Positions 9,774-18,567 of a stretch of DNA of 64,000 bases are shown here, piece by piece. Made by a program: the position numbers and the translations under genes. Each line of letters starts with the position of its first letter. Positions within the stretch are counted from its first letter, which is position 1. Source of the DNA: Klebsiella sp. RHBSTW-00484 (lineage in GTDB: Bacteria > Pseudomonadota > Gammaproteobacteria > Enterobacterales > Enterobacteriaceae); assembly GCF_013705725.1 (NCBI RefSeq), contig NZ_CP055481.1, positions 2,170,001 to 2,234,000 on the forward strand. The letters run 5' to 3'. The notes under the pieces were generated by a model, which worked only from the letters and a program-made list of their open reading frames with translations, was not told where the DNA came from and made no database searches.

Positions 9774-9793
9774 CTCCGGTGAAATCGCCGGAG
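9774..9793. repeat. Short hairpin between dalK and dalT
   Basis: CTCCGG and CCGGAG (9774-9779/9788-9793) form a 6-bp GC-rich stem in the 78-base gap between dalK and dalT, without a T-tract. It may modulate expression within the operon; low certainty. Confidence 0.35.
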
Positions 9794-9824
9794 CGGCCTC
9801 CTGTACCCTGAATACGAGGTCATT

Positions 9825-11102
9825 ATGTCCGTAAATAATAAACAGTGGCTCGGTTTACCCCTGAATCTGATATGGGGATATGTCGCCATTGCCGTGTTTA
9901 TGACCGGTGACGGTTTCGAACTGGCATTCCTGTCGCACTACATTAAAGAGCTTGGTTTCACCCCGGCGCAGGCCTCATTTGCCTTTACCCTGTACGGACT
10001 AGCCGCCGCGCTGTCGGCGTGGATTTCCGGCGTCGTAGCGGAAATTATCACCCCGCTAAAAACCATGATGATTGGCTTCGTGCTGTGGTGCGTATTCCAC
10101 GTACTGTTCCTGGTTTTCGGCCTTGGACACGCCAACTATGCGCTGATCTTAATTTTTTACGGTATCCGCGGCTTCGCGTATCCGCTGTTCCTCTACTCGT
10201 TCATCGTCGCCATTATCCATAACGTCAAAAGCGATAGCGCCAGTTCGGCCATCGGTTGGTTCTGGGCGGTTTACTCTGTTGGTATCGGCGTTTTCGGCAG
10301 CTATATTCCGAGTTTTACCATCCCGCATATCGGCGAGCTGGGGACATTGTGGCTGGCACTGGCTTTCTGCGTGACCGGTGGGATCATTGCGCTGATCTCT
10401 TTGCGTAATATTCAAACTCCGCACCATATGCGAAATTTGACCACTCGTGAGAAGTTTTCCGAGCTGGGACGCGCGGCGACGCTGCTCTATACCAACCGCA
10501 ATATTATGTTGTCCAGCATGGTGCGTATCATCAATACGCTGTCATTGTTTGGCTTTGCGGTAATCATGCCGATGATGTTTGTCGATGAACTGGGTTTCAC
10601 CACTTCTGAATGGTTGCAGGTGTGGGCGGTCTTCTTCTTCACCACCATTTTCTCCAACGTACTGTGGGGGATTTTGGGCGAAAAACTGGGCTGGATTAAA
10701 GTGGTGCGCTGGTTTGGCTGCGTCGGTATGGCGCTCTCCAGCCTGGCGTTTTATTACATCCCGCAGCACTTCGGGCATAACTTCGCCATGGCGATGATTC
10801 CGGCCGTTGCTCTGGGGATCTTTGTCGCCGCTTTCGTTCCGCTGGCTGCCGTATTCCCGGCGCTGGAGCCGAAGCACAAAGGTGCGGCGATTTCGGTATA
10901 TAACCTGTCTGCGGGGATGTCGAACTTTCTCGCTCCGGCGATCGCGGTAATACTGCTGCCGTTCTTCAGCACCATCGGGGTGGTCATCGCCTATACCGTG
11001 CTGTACGTGGTGGCCTTTTTCCTTTGCGCGTTTATTCGCGTCGAGCAGCCGGGATTTTCCCACAAGGAAGCGCCCGCCAGCGAGCAGGTTGAGTTCTCTT
11101 AA
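9825..11102 (+). CDS. dalT: D-arabinitol transporter DalT (MFS)
   Basis: 425-residue inner-membrane major facilitator protein with about 12 hydrophobic segments, including the N-terminal stretch LIWGYVAIAVFMTGDGFELAF. It follows dalK in the same direction, so it is the D-arabinitol:H+ symporter of the dal operon described in Klebsiella. The start at 9825 is preceded by GAGG. The polyol specificity comes from gene context, not from a residue I can point to. Confidence 0.92.
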   Translation: MSVNNKQWLGLPLNLIWGYVAIAVFMTGDGFELAFLSHYIKELGFTPAQASFAFTLYGLAAALSAWISGVVAEIITPLKTMMIGFVLWCVFHVLFLVFGLGHANYALILIFYGIRGFAYPLFLYSFIVAIIHNVKSDSASSAIGWFWAVYSVGIGVFGSYIPSFTIPHIGELGTLWLALAFCVTGGIIALISLRNIQTPHHMRNLTTREKFSELGRAATLLYTNRNIMLSSMVRIINTLSLFGFAVIMPMMFVDELGFTTSEWLQVWAVFFFTTIFSNVLWGILGEKLGWIKVVRWFGCVGMALSSLAFYYIPQHFGHNFAMAMIPAVALGIFVAAFVPLAAVFPALEPKHKGAAISVYNLSAGMSNFLAPAIAVILLPFFSTIGVVIAYTVLYVVAFFLCAFIRVEQPGFSHKEAPASEQVEFS

Positions 11103-11150
11103 CGTTGTGGGGCTGGCATGGTATTCATGCCAGCCTTATTGAGGTGGATG

Positions 11151-11813
11151 ATGAGTATTAAAGCAGTCATTTTTGACATGGATGGTGTGATTATTGATTC
11201 CGAAATCCTGTGGCGACAGGCGCAAATAGAAGCGCTGGCGCAATGGGGGGCAACGGTAAGTATCGATGAGTGTGAAACGCTGACCAAAGGTAAACGCCTT
11301 GACGACATTGCGCGCACCTGGTGCCAGCATTGTCGACTTGATGTTGCGCCAAAGCGGCTTGAAGAGGTGATACTGCAGCGTATCACTGGCCTGATTGCCG
11401 CTGAAGGTGAGCCGATGAACGGCGTGCGCGAGGCGTTAAGCTATTTCCGCCATGTCGGGTATACAATTGCGTTGGCAACCTCATCATCCCATCAGGTTAT
11501 TTCCGCAGTACTGAACAAACTCTCCCTTTGGCACTATTTTGACGTGGTTTCCAGCGCGGATGATGAGGAATGCGGCAAACCTCATCCGGCGGTTTACTTG
11601 TCAACGCTGCGCAAGCTCAACCTCAACGCCGGTCAGTGCCTGGTGATTGAAGACAGCTTTAACGGTTTTAGCGCCGCTCAGGCAGCAAATATCCCAACTA
11701 TCGTTATCGCTGAAGATTGCCAGCATGGTCGTTTTCAGGCCGCCGCGGGTCGCTATCGGGCGTTACCTGAACTGCTGGAAGCTCTTTCTGTAGAGCCAGA
11801 GGTGGCGGTATAA
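11151..11813 (+). CDS. HAD-superfamily sugar-phosphate phosphatase (YniC/beta-phosphoglucomutase-like)
   Basis: 220-residue cytoplasmic HAD hydrolase, subfamily I with the capped beta-phosphoglucomutase-like layout. Motif I is FDMDGVIIDSE (nucleophile D9, D11), motif II ATSSS, motif III lysine in CGKPHP, and motif IV VIEDSFNG. Start at 11151 gives MSIKAVIFDMDG with GAGG 6 bases upstream. It begins 48 bases after dalT on the same strand and is probably cotranscribed. Family members dephosphorylate small sugar phosphates; a role in removing unwanted pentitol or pentose phosphates of this pathway is inference only. Confidence 0.8.
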   Translation: MSIKAVIFDMDGVIIDSEILWRQAQIEALAQWGATVSIDECETLTKGKRLDDIARTWCQHCRLDVAPKRLEEVILQRITGLIAAEGEPMNGVREALSYFRHVGYTIALATSSSHQVISAVLNKLSLWHYFDVVSSADDEECGKPHPAVYLSTLRKLNLNAGQCLVIEDSFNGFSAAQAANIPTIVIAEDCQHGRFQAAAGRYRALPELLEALSVEPEVAV

Positions 11814-11824
11814 GTCAGTAATTT

Positions 11825-11881
11825 GTGAGCGCAGAAAGTTTCAGGATGTACCCGGTCGGTTAATCTCTTTTCTGCGCTCAC
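11825..11881 (+). terminator. Long hairpin downstream of the dal/HAD operon
   Basis: GTGAGCGCAGAAA (11825-11837) and TTTCTGCGCTCAC (11869-11881) form a perfect 13-bp stem with a 31-base loop, followed shortly by CTCCTCTTTTT. It is placed right after the HAD gene stop and probably ends this operon. The large loop is unusual for an intrinsic terminator. The rest of the 298-base gap carries the next promoter. Confidence 0.55.
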
Positions 11882-12028
11882 GCTCCTCTTTTTATCATGC
11901 CGATCGCCCTCACATTTCGCCCTTCTTTTGTGAAAACAATCACGCCTCGTCGTGCCAATGCCCAAATTTAATCTCTTGCTTAGCGGTGATTGTCCGAGGC
12001 ACTGCTGCGTAATTGTGCTTAGATTATA

Positions 12029-12049
12029 TATTGAAACGTTTTTTCAATA
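12029..12049. promoter_or_regulatory. Palindromic operator candidate upstream of the enolase-family gene
   Basis: TATTGAAA and TTTCAATA (12029-12036/12042-12049) flank CGTTT, a perfect 8-bp inverted repeat 62 bases before the gene start. It includes TGAAACGTTTTT, which fits the core of a Cra (FruR) site, but a local LacI- or GntR-type regulator would also suit. No regulator gene is adjacent. Confidence 0.4.
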
Positions 12050-12111
12050 ATGTGAAACCACTTTGCCGATTTGCGTCTATAGATCGGGTTTGGCTGCAAT
12101 AAGGACCGAGA

Positions 12112-13266
12112 ATGAAAATTGAATCTGTAAATGTCACTGTTTTCCAGTATCCCACTCGTCGGGTTTCCGACAGCGCCGGGCACTCCCATCCAGGAGCCGA
12201 AAGCATGGCAAAAATGGCGATGCTGACCATTACTGCCGATGATGGCACCCAGGGTTTTTCGTTTGCGCCGCCGGAAGTGGTGCGCCCGTTTGTGGTGAAC
12301 ACTTTTTTCCGCAAGGTGATGGTGGGGCAGGACCCGTTCAACCGTGAACGCATTTGGCAGGATCTTAATCACTGGCAGCGCGGTAGCGCTCATCAGTTGA
12401 CCGAACGCGCACTGTCGTTTGTCGAGCAGGCGCTGTGGGATCTGATTGGTCGCAAACTCAATATGCCGGTTTACAAACTACTCGGCGGCTATCGCGACAC
12501 GGTTCCGGCCTACGGCAGCACCATGTGCGGCGACGATCTGCCGGGTGGTTTGTCGACCCCGGATGAGTATGCGTCATTTGCTGAAACGCTGGTGGCCCGT
12601 GGCTACAAGGCCATCAAGCTGCACACCTGGATGCCGCCGATCTCTTTTGCGCCAAATCCGAAAATGGACATCAAAGCCTGCGCGGCGGTGCGTGAAGCGG
12701 TAGGGCCGGATATCGATCTGATGATTGATGGCTATCACTGGTACAGCCGTGCCGAAGCGCTGTGGATTGGCAAAGAGCTGGAAAAACTGAACTTCGCTTG
12801 GTTTGAAGAGCCGATGGAAGAGGATTCGATGTCTTCTTACGCATGGCTGGCGGAAAACCTGTCGATTCCCATCGTCGGACCGGAGAGCTTCGGCGGCAAA
12901 CACCATATGCGCGCCGAATGGGTGAAAGCCGGAGCCTGTGACATCCTGCGCGCCGGATCCAACGGCGTTGGCGGCATTACGCCAACGATGAAGGTGGCGG
13001 CGCTGGCTGAGTCATTCGGTATGGATTGTGAAGTCCACGGTAACGGCGCGGCGAGCCTGGCAGTGGTCGGCGCGATCCGTAACTGTCGCTGGTACGAGCG
13101 CGGCCTGCTGCACCCGTTCCTCGATTACGATGAGCCAGCCGCGTATCTCAACAGCATTGTCGACCCGATGGATGACCAGGGATTAGTGCATTTGTCACAA
13201 CGACCAGGTCTCGGTGAAGACATTAATTTTGCGTATATCGAAGCCAATACCGTTAGCCACGACTGA
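12112..13266 (+). CDS. Enolase-superfamily (mandelate racemase-like) enzyme, substrate unknown
   Basis: 384-residue cytoplasmic enzyme with an N-terminal capping domain (about 1-125) and a modified TIM barrel. Predicted Mg2+ ligands are D206 (MIDGYHWY), E232 (WFEEP) and E258 (GPES). The second-strand acid/base motif is K169-L-H171 instead of the usual KxK, and the general base H309 (EVHGNG) is present, but the Asp usually paired with it appears to be Gly282. These features suggest an acid-sugar dehydratase or epimerase variant. The gene starts an operon with a full peptide-class ABC importer, so the imported compound is probably its substrate. I do not recognise the exact function. Confidence 0.75.
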   Translation: MKIESVNVTVFQYPTRRVSDSAGHSHPGAESMAKMAMLTITADDGTQGFSFAPPEVVRPFVVNTFFRKVMVGQDPFNRERIWQDLNHWQRGSAHQLTERALSFVEQALWDLIGRKLNMPVYKLLGGYRDTVPAYGSTMCGDDLPGGLSTPDEYASFAETLVARGYKAIKLHTWMPPISFAPNPKMDIKACAAVREAVGPDIDLMIDGYHWYSRAEALWIGKELEKLNFAWFEEPMEEDSMSSYAWLAENLSIPIVGPESFGGKHHMRAEWVKAGACDILRAGSNGVGGITPTMKVAALAESFGMDCEVHGNGAASLAVVGAIRNCRWYERGLLHPFLDYDEPAAYLNSIVDPMDDQGLVHLSQRPGLGEDINFAYIEANTVSHD

Positions 13267-13332
13267 TTAATAAAAATTCCAAAGGCTTAAGGCTTATTGG
13301 GTTTAGGCGAACGGATAAAAAATATAAACCAG

Positions 13333-13367
13333 GCCCGTCATTAGTCTCGCTGAGGATGATGACGGGC
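13333..13367 (+). promoter_or_regulatory. Intercistronic hairpin before the binding-protein gene
   Basis: GCCCGTCAT (13333-13341) and ATGACGGGC (13359-13367) form a perfect 9-bp stem with a 17-base loop, 23 bases ahead of the binding-protein start, with no T-tract. Likely an mRNA-processing or stability element separating the enzyme cistron from the transporter cistrons. Confidence 0.45.
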
Positions 13368-13389
13368 GTGTACCCTACAGGCGATAGAT

Positions 13390-15012
13390 ATGAAAAAAAC
13401 CTCTTTACTGGGAGCGTGTTTACTCGCGCTGGCCATGTCGATGGGGAGCGGGGCGGCAATAGCGAAAACGCCGCCCGACCAGCTGATCATCGGCATGAAT
13501 ATGAACAACCTTCTGACGCTTGACCCGGCAGCGATGACCGGTAACGAAGTGGTCGGGATTGTGGTCAATCTCTATGACTCGCTGGTGGAGCTTGATCCTA
13601 AACAGCTAACCAACGTCAGGCCCGCGCTGGCGAAATCCTGGGATATTAGCCCCGACGGTAAAACCCTGACTTTCCATTTGCGCGATGACGTGAAATTTCA
13701 CTCTGGCAACCCGCTGACCGCCGCCGATGTGGTGTGGTCAATGCGGCGTATTTTGCATCTCAACCTCGCCCAGGCCTCGGTGTGGAAATCCTACGGCTTC
13801 AGTAAGAAAAATATTGATAACCAGGTGAGTGCCCCGGACGACGTGACGGTACAAATCGTGTTACCGAAAGATAACGACCCGCAGCTGGTTATTTACTCGC
13901 TGGCGGCGCTGGGCAACCTCGGCGTGCTCGACAGTAAAACGGTGCAGAGCCACGAGCAGGATAAGGACTGGGGCAACCGCTGGCTGACCACCCATGAAGC
14001 CGGTTCCGGGCCGTTTACCCTCGAAACCTGGCAGGCGAAAGATGTCCTGCGCATGAAGCGCAATCCTGACTACTGGCGCGGTGAGGCGAAAATGAGCCGC
14101 GTGGTGCTGCGCCACTTCCAGGAGTCGCAAACTCTGCGTCTGATGGTGGCGAAAGGCGATCTCGATATTGCTAACAACATGGCGGTCTCCGATATCAACG
14201 CCCTGCGCAGCGACCCGCAGCTGACCGTCGACGCGGTGCAGCGTGGGACTATGTACTACGTCGCCATGAGCATGAATGAAGATCATTTTGCCAATCCGAA
14301 AGTGCGTGAAGCGGTACGCTATTTGATTGATTACCAGGGCATCAATAAAGCGCTGATGCCGGGCTACGGCGTGCTGCATCAGCGACCGATCAAAGCCGGC
14401 ATGCCATCCACGCTGCCTGACCCGGGCTACACGCTCGACGTGGCGCGGGCGAAAAAGCTGCTGGCGGAAGCGGGCTATCCCAACGGATTTGATACCACGC
14501 TGCGGGTGCTCTCCGATCAGCCGTTCCTCAATATCGCCATTGCCGTTCAGTCGACGCTGATGCAGGCGGGGATTAACGCCAAAATCATCACCGGCACCGG
14601 CAACCAGATTTACGGCGCGATGCGCGAACGTAAATTTGACCTGCTGGTCGGGCGCGGGGGGAGCGGAATGGAACCTCACCCGCACTCCAGCCTGCGTGCG
14701 CTGGTCTATAACCCGGATAATAGCGCTGAAGCTCGCCTGACCAACTTCCAGGGCTGGCGTACCGGTTTTTACGACCCGCAGCTGAACGCCATGATTGACC
14801 ACGCTCTGCTGGAGCGTAACCCGCAGCAACAGGTAGCGAGCTATCAGGCGATTCAGCAACGCTATGACCAGCTGATCCCGGCGTTAATTCCGCTGTCGCA
14901 AATGGTCGATTCCGTCGTGGTACGCAACGAGGTGCAGGATTATCAGCCGCACCCCTCCGCCACCACTTTTCTGCGTGAAGTCTATAAAACCCGCGAAGGA
15001 GAGAAAGGATGA
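13390..15012 (+). CDS. ABC transporter substrate-binding protein (SBP family 5)
   Basis: 540-residue periplasmic solute-binding protein of the DppA/OppA/NikA family. A signal peptide occupies about residues 1-25 (MKKTSLLGACLLALAMSMGS, cleavage near AIA-KTPPD). The body has typical family segments such as LDPAAMTGNEVVGIVVNLYD, LAKSWDISPDGKTLTFHLRD and VRYLIDYQGIN. Genes for two permeases and two ATPases follow without gaps. The ligand could be a peptide, an opine or a sugar acid; pairing with the enolase-family enzyme suggests its substrate. Confidence 0.9.
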   Translation: MKKTSLLGACLLALAMSMGSGAAIAKTPPDQLIIGMNMNNLLTLDPAAMTGNEVVGIVVNLYDSLVELDPKQLTNVRPALAKSWDISPDGKTLTFHLRDDVKFHSGNPLTAADVVWSMRRILHLNLAQASVWKSYGFSKKNIDNQVSAPDDVTVQIVLPKDNDPQLVIYSLAALGNLGVLDSKTVQSHEQDKDWGNRWLTTHEAGSGPFTLETWQAKDVLRMKRNPDYWRGEAKMSRVVLRHFQESQTLRLMVAKGDLDIANNMAVSDINALRSDPQLTVDAVQRGTMYYVAMSMNEDHFANPKVREAVRYLIDYQGINKALMPGYGVLHQRPIKAGMPSTLPDPGYTLDVARAKKLLAEAGYPNGFDTTLRVLSDQPFLNIAIAVQSTLMQAGINAKIITGTGNQIYGAMRERKFDLLVGRGGSGMEPHPHSSLRALVYNPDNSAEARLTNFQGWRTGFYDPQLNAMIDHALLERNPQQQVASYQAIQQRYDQLIPALIPLSQMVDSVVVRNEVQDYQPHPSATTFLREVYKTREGEKG

Positions 15013-16046
15013 GTACGGCAATCCTTGCGCCCGGCTCCCGCACCCGGCGCTTATCAAAACGACTGCTGCAGGTGGCGATTACGCTGTTCGGCCTGCTACT
15101 GCTGACCTTCACCATTGGGCGCGTGATGCCCATCGACCCGGTACTGGCGATTGTTGGGCCGGATGCCGACCAGAGCACTTATCAGCAGGTTTATCAGCAA
15201 CTGGGGTTTGACCAGTCGTTGGTCACCCAGTTTGGCATCTATTTTGTCAACTTGTTGCATGGCGATTTGGGCAATGCATTGCTGACCGGGAAACCGGTGG
15301 TAGACGACATTATTCGCGTCTTCCCGGCCACCATGGAGCTGGCGACGATGGCGATTATCGTCGGCGCAGGCCTTGGCATTCCGCTGGGCGTGCTGGCGGC
15401 GGCGCGGCGCAACAGCCTCTCCGATTATGTGGTGCGTATTATCAGCCTCGCCGGCTATTCAACGCCGATTTTCTGGGTTGGGATGATGGGGCTGCTGGTG
15501 TTTTACGCCTGGCTTGGTTGGGTTGGCGGTGCTGGACGGGTAGACCTTGGTCTGGACGGTATTGTGCCACGTCGCACCGGCCTGATGACCGTCGATGCGC
15601 TGCTGGCAGGTAACAGCCAGGTGTTCTGGAATGCCATTAACCACCTGATTTTACCCGCCTCGCTGCTCGGCTTTCACTCGCTGGCTTACATCAGCCGTAT
15701 GACCCGTAGCTTTATGCTGGCCCAACTGTCGCAAGAGTTCATCATCACGGCGCGCGTCAAAGGTCTGACCGAGCGTCAGGTTATCTGGAACCATGCGTTT
15801 CGTAACATCCTCGTACAGCTGCTGACGGTAGTGGCGCTGGCCTACGGCGCGCTGTTGGAAGGTGCGGTACTGATTGAAACCGTCTTCTCCTGGCCGGGTT
15901 TTGGCTCTTACCTCACCGGCAGTCTGCTGCTGGGTGATATGAATGCGGTGATGGGTTGCGTGCTACTCGTCGGGGTTATCTTCGTGATGCTCAACCTGCT
16001 CTCCGACATGCTGTATCAATTCTTTGACCCGAGGACAAAATCATGA
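15009..16046 (+). CDS. ABC transporter permease (DppB-like)
   Basis: 345-residue inner-membrane permease of the DppB/OppB class with about six membrane segments. The conserved cytoplasmic EAA loop lies in TARVKGLTERQVIWNHAFRN (about residues 250-270). The start overlaps the binding-protein stop by four bases (ATGA), indicating translational coupling. Forms the membrane channel with the next gene product. Confidence 0.92.
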   Translation: MSTAILAPGSRTRRLSKRLLQVAITLFGLLLLTFTIGRVMPIDPVLAIVGPDADQSTYQQVYQQLGFDQSLVTQFGIYFVNLLHGDLGNALLTGKPVVDDIIRVFPATMELATMAIIVGAGLGIPLGVLAAARRNSLSDYVVRIISLAGYSTPIFWVGMMGLLVFYAWLGWVGGAGRVDLGLDGIVPRRTGLMTVDALLAGNSQVFWNAINHLILPASLLGFHSLAYISRMTRSFMLAQLSQEFIITARVKGLTERQVIWNHAFRNILVQLLTVVALAYGALLEGAVLIETVFSWPGFGSYLTGSLLLGDMNAVMGCVLLVGVIFVMLNLLSDMLYQFFDPRTKS

Positions 16047-16948
16047 CCGTTTCTCTGGATACGTCGCTTTCGGGCGGGGCGGGCGAAGGCCGCCAGCGGC
16101 TGCAACGTGCGGCGACACGGGCTGCCGGGTTTATCGGCAAAATGGCGCGCAACCCGCTAACGGCTATCGGCGGTGGGATTATCTTCCTGTTGATCGTCGT
16201 GGCGGTGTTTGCGCCGCTGATCGCGCCTTATAACCCGCTGGTACAGGACCTGAACAGCGCATTGGTGGCACCGAACGCCCAGCACTGGTTCGGTACCGAT
16301 GAGTTTGGCCGCGATATTTTTAGTCGTCTGGTGTACGGCTCGCGTATCACGCTGTACATCGTGCTGCTGGTGTCGGTCACCGTCGGCCCGCTTGGGCTGC
16401 TGCTCGGCGTCAGCGCCGGATATTTTGGTGGCAAGGTGGATATGGTGCTGATGCGCGTCACCGATATCTTCATTTCCTTCCCAAGCCTGGTGCTGGCGCT
16501 GGCGTTCGTCGCTGCTTTAGGCCCGGGGCTGGAGCACGTAGTTATCGCCATTACGCTGACCGCCTGGCCGCCGATTGCTCGTCTGGCGCGTGCTGAAACG
16601 CTGTCACTGCGTCAGGCTGATTTTATCTCCGCCGTGCGTTTACAAGGCGCGTCTCCGATTCGCGTACTGTGGCGACATATTGTCCCGCTGTGCCTGCCTT
16701 CGGTCATCATTCGTATCACCATGAATATGGCGGGGATCATTCTGACCGCCGCCGGTCTGGGCTTCCTCGGCCTTGGCGCACAGCCGCCGGAGCCGGAGTG
16801 GGGAGCGATGATCTCCAGCGGACGCACTTATATGATGGAGTGCTGGTGGGTAGTAACGATTCCGGGGCTGGCGATTTTGATCAACAGCTTAGCGTTCAAC
16901 TTCTTAGGAGATGGCTTACGTGACATCCTCGATCCTCGCAGCGAATAA
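16043..16948 (+). CDS. ABC transporter permease (DppC-like)
   Basis: 301-residue inner-membrane permease of the DppC/OppC class. It has the family's N-terminal helix followed by the segment [19 protein letters not shown] typical of these proteins, and an EAA-type loop in [20 protein letters not shown]. It overlaps the preceding permease by four bases (ATGA) and its 3' end overlaps the ATPase gene that follows. Confidence 0.92.
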   Translation: MTVSLDTSLSGGAGEGRQRLQRAATRAAGFIGKMARNPLTAIGGGIIFLLIVVAVFAPLIAPYNPLVQDLNSALVAPNAQHWFGTDEFGRDIFSRLVYGSRITLYIVLLVSVTVGPLGLLLGVSAGYFGGKVDMVLMRVTDIFISFPSLVLALAFVAALGPGLEHVVIAITLTAWPPIARLARAETLSLRQADFISAVRLQGASPIRVLWRHIVPLCLPSVIIRITMNMAGIILTAAGLGFLGLGAQPPEPEWGAMISSGRTYMMECWWVVTIPGLAILINSLAFNFLGDGLRDILDPRSE

Positions 16949-17783
16949 TGCTCCACTGCTCGACGTGCGCGACCTGTGCGTCGACTTTGTTAACGGTAGC
17001 GCGGTGACCCATGCCGTGCGCGGCGTCTCCTTCCAGTTGGGGCAGGAAAAACTGGCGATTGTTGGCGAGTCCGGCTCGGGTAAATCCACCGTCGGGCGTG
17101 CGCTGTTGCAACTGCATCCGAAAAAGGCCCGCGTCACCGCCAGCCGGATGCAGTTTGGTGACCTTGATTTACTGCATCTCAGCGAGGCGCAAATGCGCGG
17201 CGTACGCGGCAAACGCATCTCAATGATTATGCAGGACCCGAAATACTCGCTGAACCCGGTGGTTTGCGTCGGTAATCAGATAGCGGAGGCCTGGCTCACG
17301 CACCATCCGGGGCGTAAAGATGAGGCTAAAGAGAAGGCGCTGGAGATGCTGGAAGTGGTGCGCATTCGCCAGCCGGAGCGCGTGTATCAGCTCTATCCGC
17401 ATGAGATTTCCGGTGGTCAGGGGCAGCGCATCATGATTGCGATGATGCTGATCACCGACCCGGAGCTGGTGATTGCCGATGAACCGACCTCGGCGCTGGA
17501 CGTGTCGGTGCGCCTGCAGGTGTTGGGTCTGCTGGATGACCTGGTGAAATCGCGCGGTCTGGGGCTGATTTTTATTAGCCACGATATCAACCTGGTGCGC
17601 AGCTTCTGTGACCGCGTGCTGGTGATGTACGCCGGGCGGGTGGTGGAATCCATTGCTGCTAAAGACCTCGATAACGCCCGTCATCCCTATACTCAGGGAC
17701 TGATTAACTCGCTGCCGGATATGCAGCATCGTCGCCCGGTTTTACCGGTATTGCAGCGCCAGACCAGCTGGTTGACGGACTAA
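16920..17783 (+). CDS. ABC transporter ATPase (DppD-like)
   Basis: Cytoplasmic ATPase of about 287 residues with Walker [10 protein letters not shown], the signature ISGGQGQR, Walker B ELVIADEP and the switch histidine ISHD. The C-terminal oligopeptide-class extension ([12 protein letters not shown]) is present. The GTG at 16920 is preferred as start because AGGAG lies 9 bases upstream; an ATG at 16911 directly abuts that AGGAG and would add three residues. The gene overlaps the permease by 29 bases. Powers uptake together with the next ATPase. Confidence 0.88.
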   Translation: MTSSILAANNAPLLDVRDLCVDFVNGSAVTHAVRGVSFQLGQEKLAIVGESGSGKSTVGRALLQLHPKKARVTASRMQFGDLDLLHLSEAQMRGVRGKRISMIMQDPKYSLNPVVCVGNQIAEAWLTHHPGRKDEAKEKALEMLEVVRIRQPERVYQLYPHEISGGQGQRIMIAMMLITDPELVIADEPTSALDVSVRLQVLGLLDDLVKSRGLGLIFISHDINLVRSFCDRVLVMYAGRVVESIAAKDLDNARHPYTQGLINSLPDMQHRRPVLPVLQRQTSWLTD

Positions 17784-17793
17784 GGAGTGCATG

Positions 17794-18567
17794 ATGATTG
17801 AAGTCAAAAACCTCAACCTGGCGTTTGGCGAAGGAGAGAAGCGCAACCAGGTGCTGTATGACGTGAATTTTCACGTTAAGCCAGGCGAAATCTACGGTCT
17901 GGTGGGGGAATCTGGTTCCGGCAAAACTACAGTGCTGAAGTGCCTCGCCGGGCTATTTACCCACTGGAAGGGCGAGCTGGCGATAGACGGACAACAGTTG
18001 GCCCACGAGATCAGTCGCGAACGCTGCCGTCAGGTGCAGATGGTGTTTCAGGACCCCTACGGCTCTCTGCACCCGCGGCATACCATCGGCGACATTCTGG
18101 AAGAACCGCTGCAGATCCATAATATTAACGATCGCGACCGGCGGATCAATGCGCTACTGGACAAGGTCGGCTTGAACCGTGCCTTTCGCGAACGTTATCC
18201 GCACCAGCTCTCCGGGGGGCAGCGCCAGCGTGTGGCGATTGCCAGAGCGCTAATTCTCGAACCTCAGGTGCTGCTGCTGGATGAGCCAACCTCAGCGTTG
18301 GATGTGTCAGTGCAGGCGGAGATCCTCAATCTTCTGGCGGAATTGCAGCAAGAAGCTAAGCTGACTTACCTGATGGTGACCCACGATCTGGGCGTTATCG
18401 CCCACTTATGTCAGAAGGTTGCGGTGATGCAGTACGGTAAGATCCTCGAAACACTGACCGTGGATGCGCTGGTGAACGGCGAGGCGCAAACGGCCTATAC
18501 GCAGATGTTGGTCAATGCCAGTCAGCAATATACGCGTGAAATGGCACGAGAAGTGGCAGCGTACTAA
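17794..18567 (+). CDS. ABC transporter ATPase (DppF-like)
   Basis: Cytoplasmic ATPase of about 257 residues with Walker A GESGSGKTT, signature LSGGQRQR, Walker [13 protein letters not shown] and switch THD. Start at 17794 (second of two adjacent ATGs) has AAGGAG 6 bases upstream. The IS630 insertion falls in its stop codon: target CTAG supplied TAC-TAG, and the insertion leaves TAC-TAA, so the protein sequence is unchanged. Confidence 0.9.
   Translation: MIEVKNLNLAFGEGEKRNQVLYDVNFHVKPGEIYGLVGESGSGKTTVLKCLAGLFTHWKGELAIDGQQLAHEISRERCRQVQMVFQDPYGSLHPRHTIGDILEEPLQIHNINDRDRRINALLDKVGLNRAFRERYPHQLSGGQRQRVAIARALILEPQVLLLDEPTSALDVSVQAEILNLLAELQQEAKLTYLMVTHDLGVIAHLCQKVAVMQYGKILETLTVDALVNGEAQTAYTQMLVNASQQYTREMAREVAAY

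Noticed and set aside
13861..14859. 332-codon frame antisense to the binding-protein gene
   Set aside because: A shadow of a gene whose signal peptide and family motifs are clear on the plus strand.
18541..18567. ABC ATPase gene truncated by IS630
   Set aside because: Reconstructing the CTAG target shows the original stop codon was at the same place, so nothing is lost.
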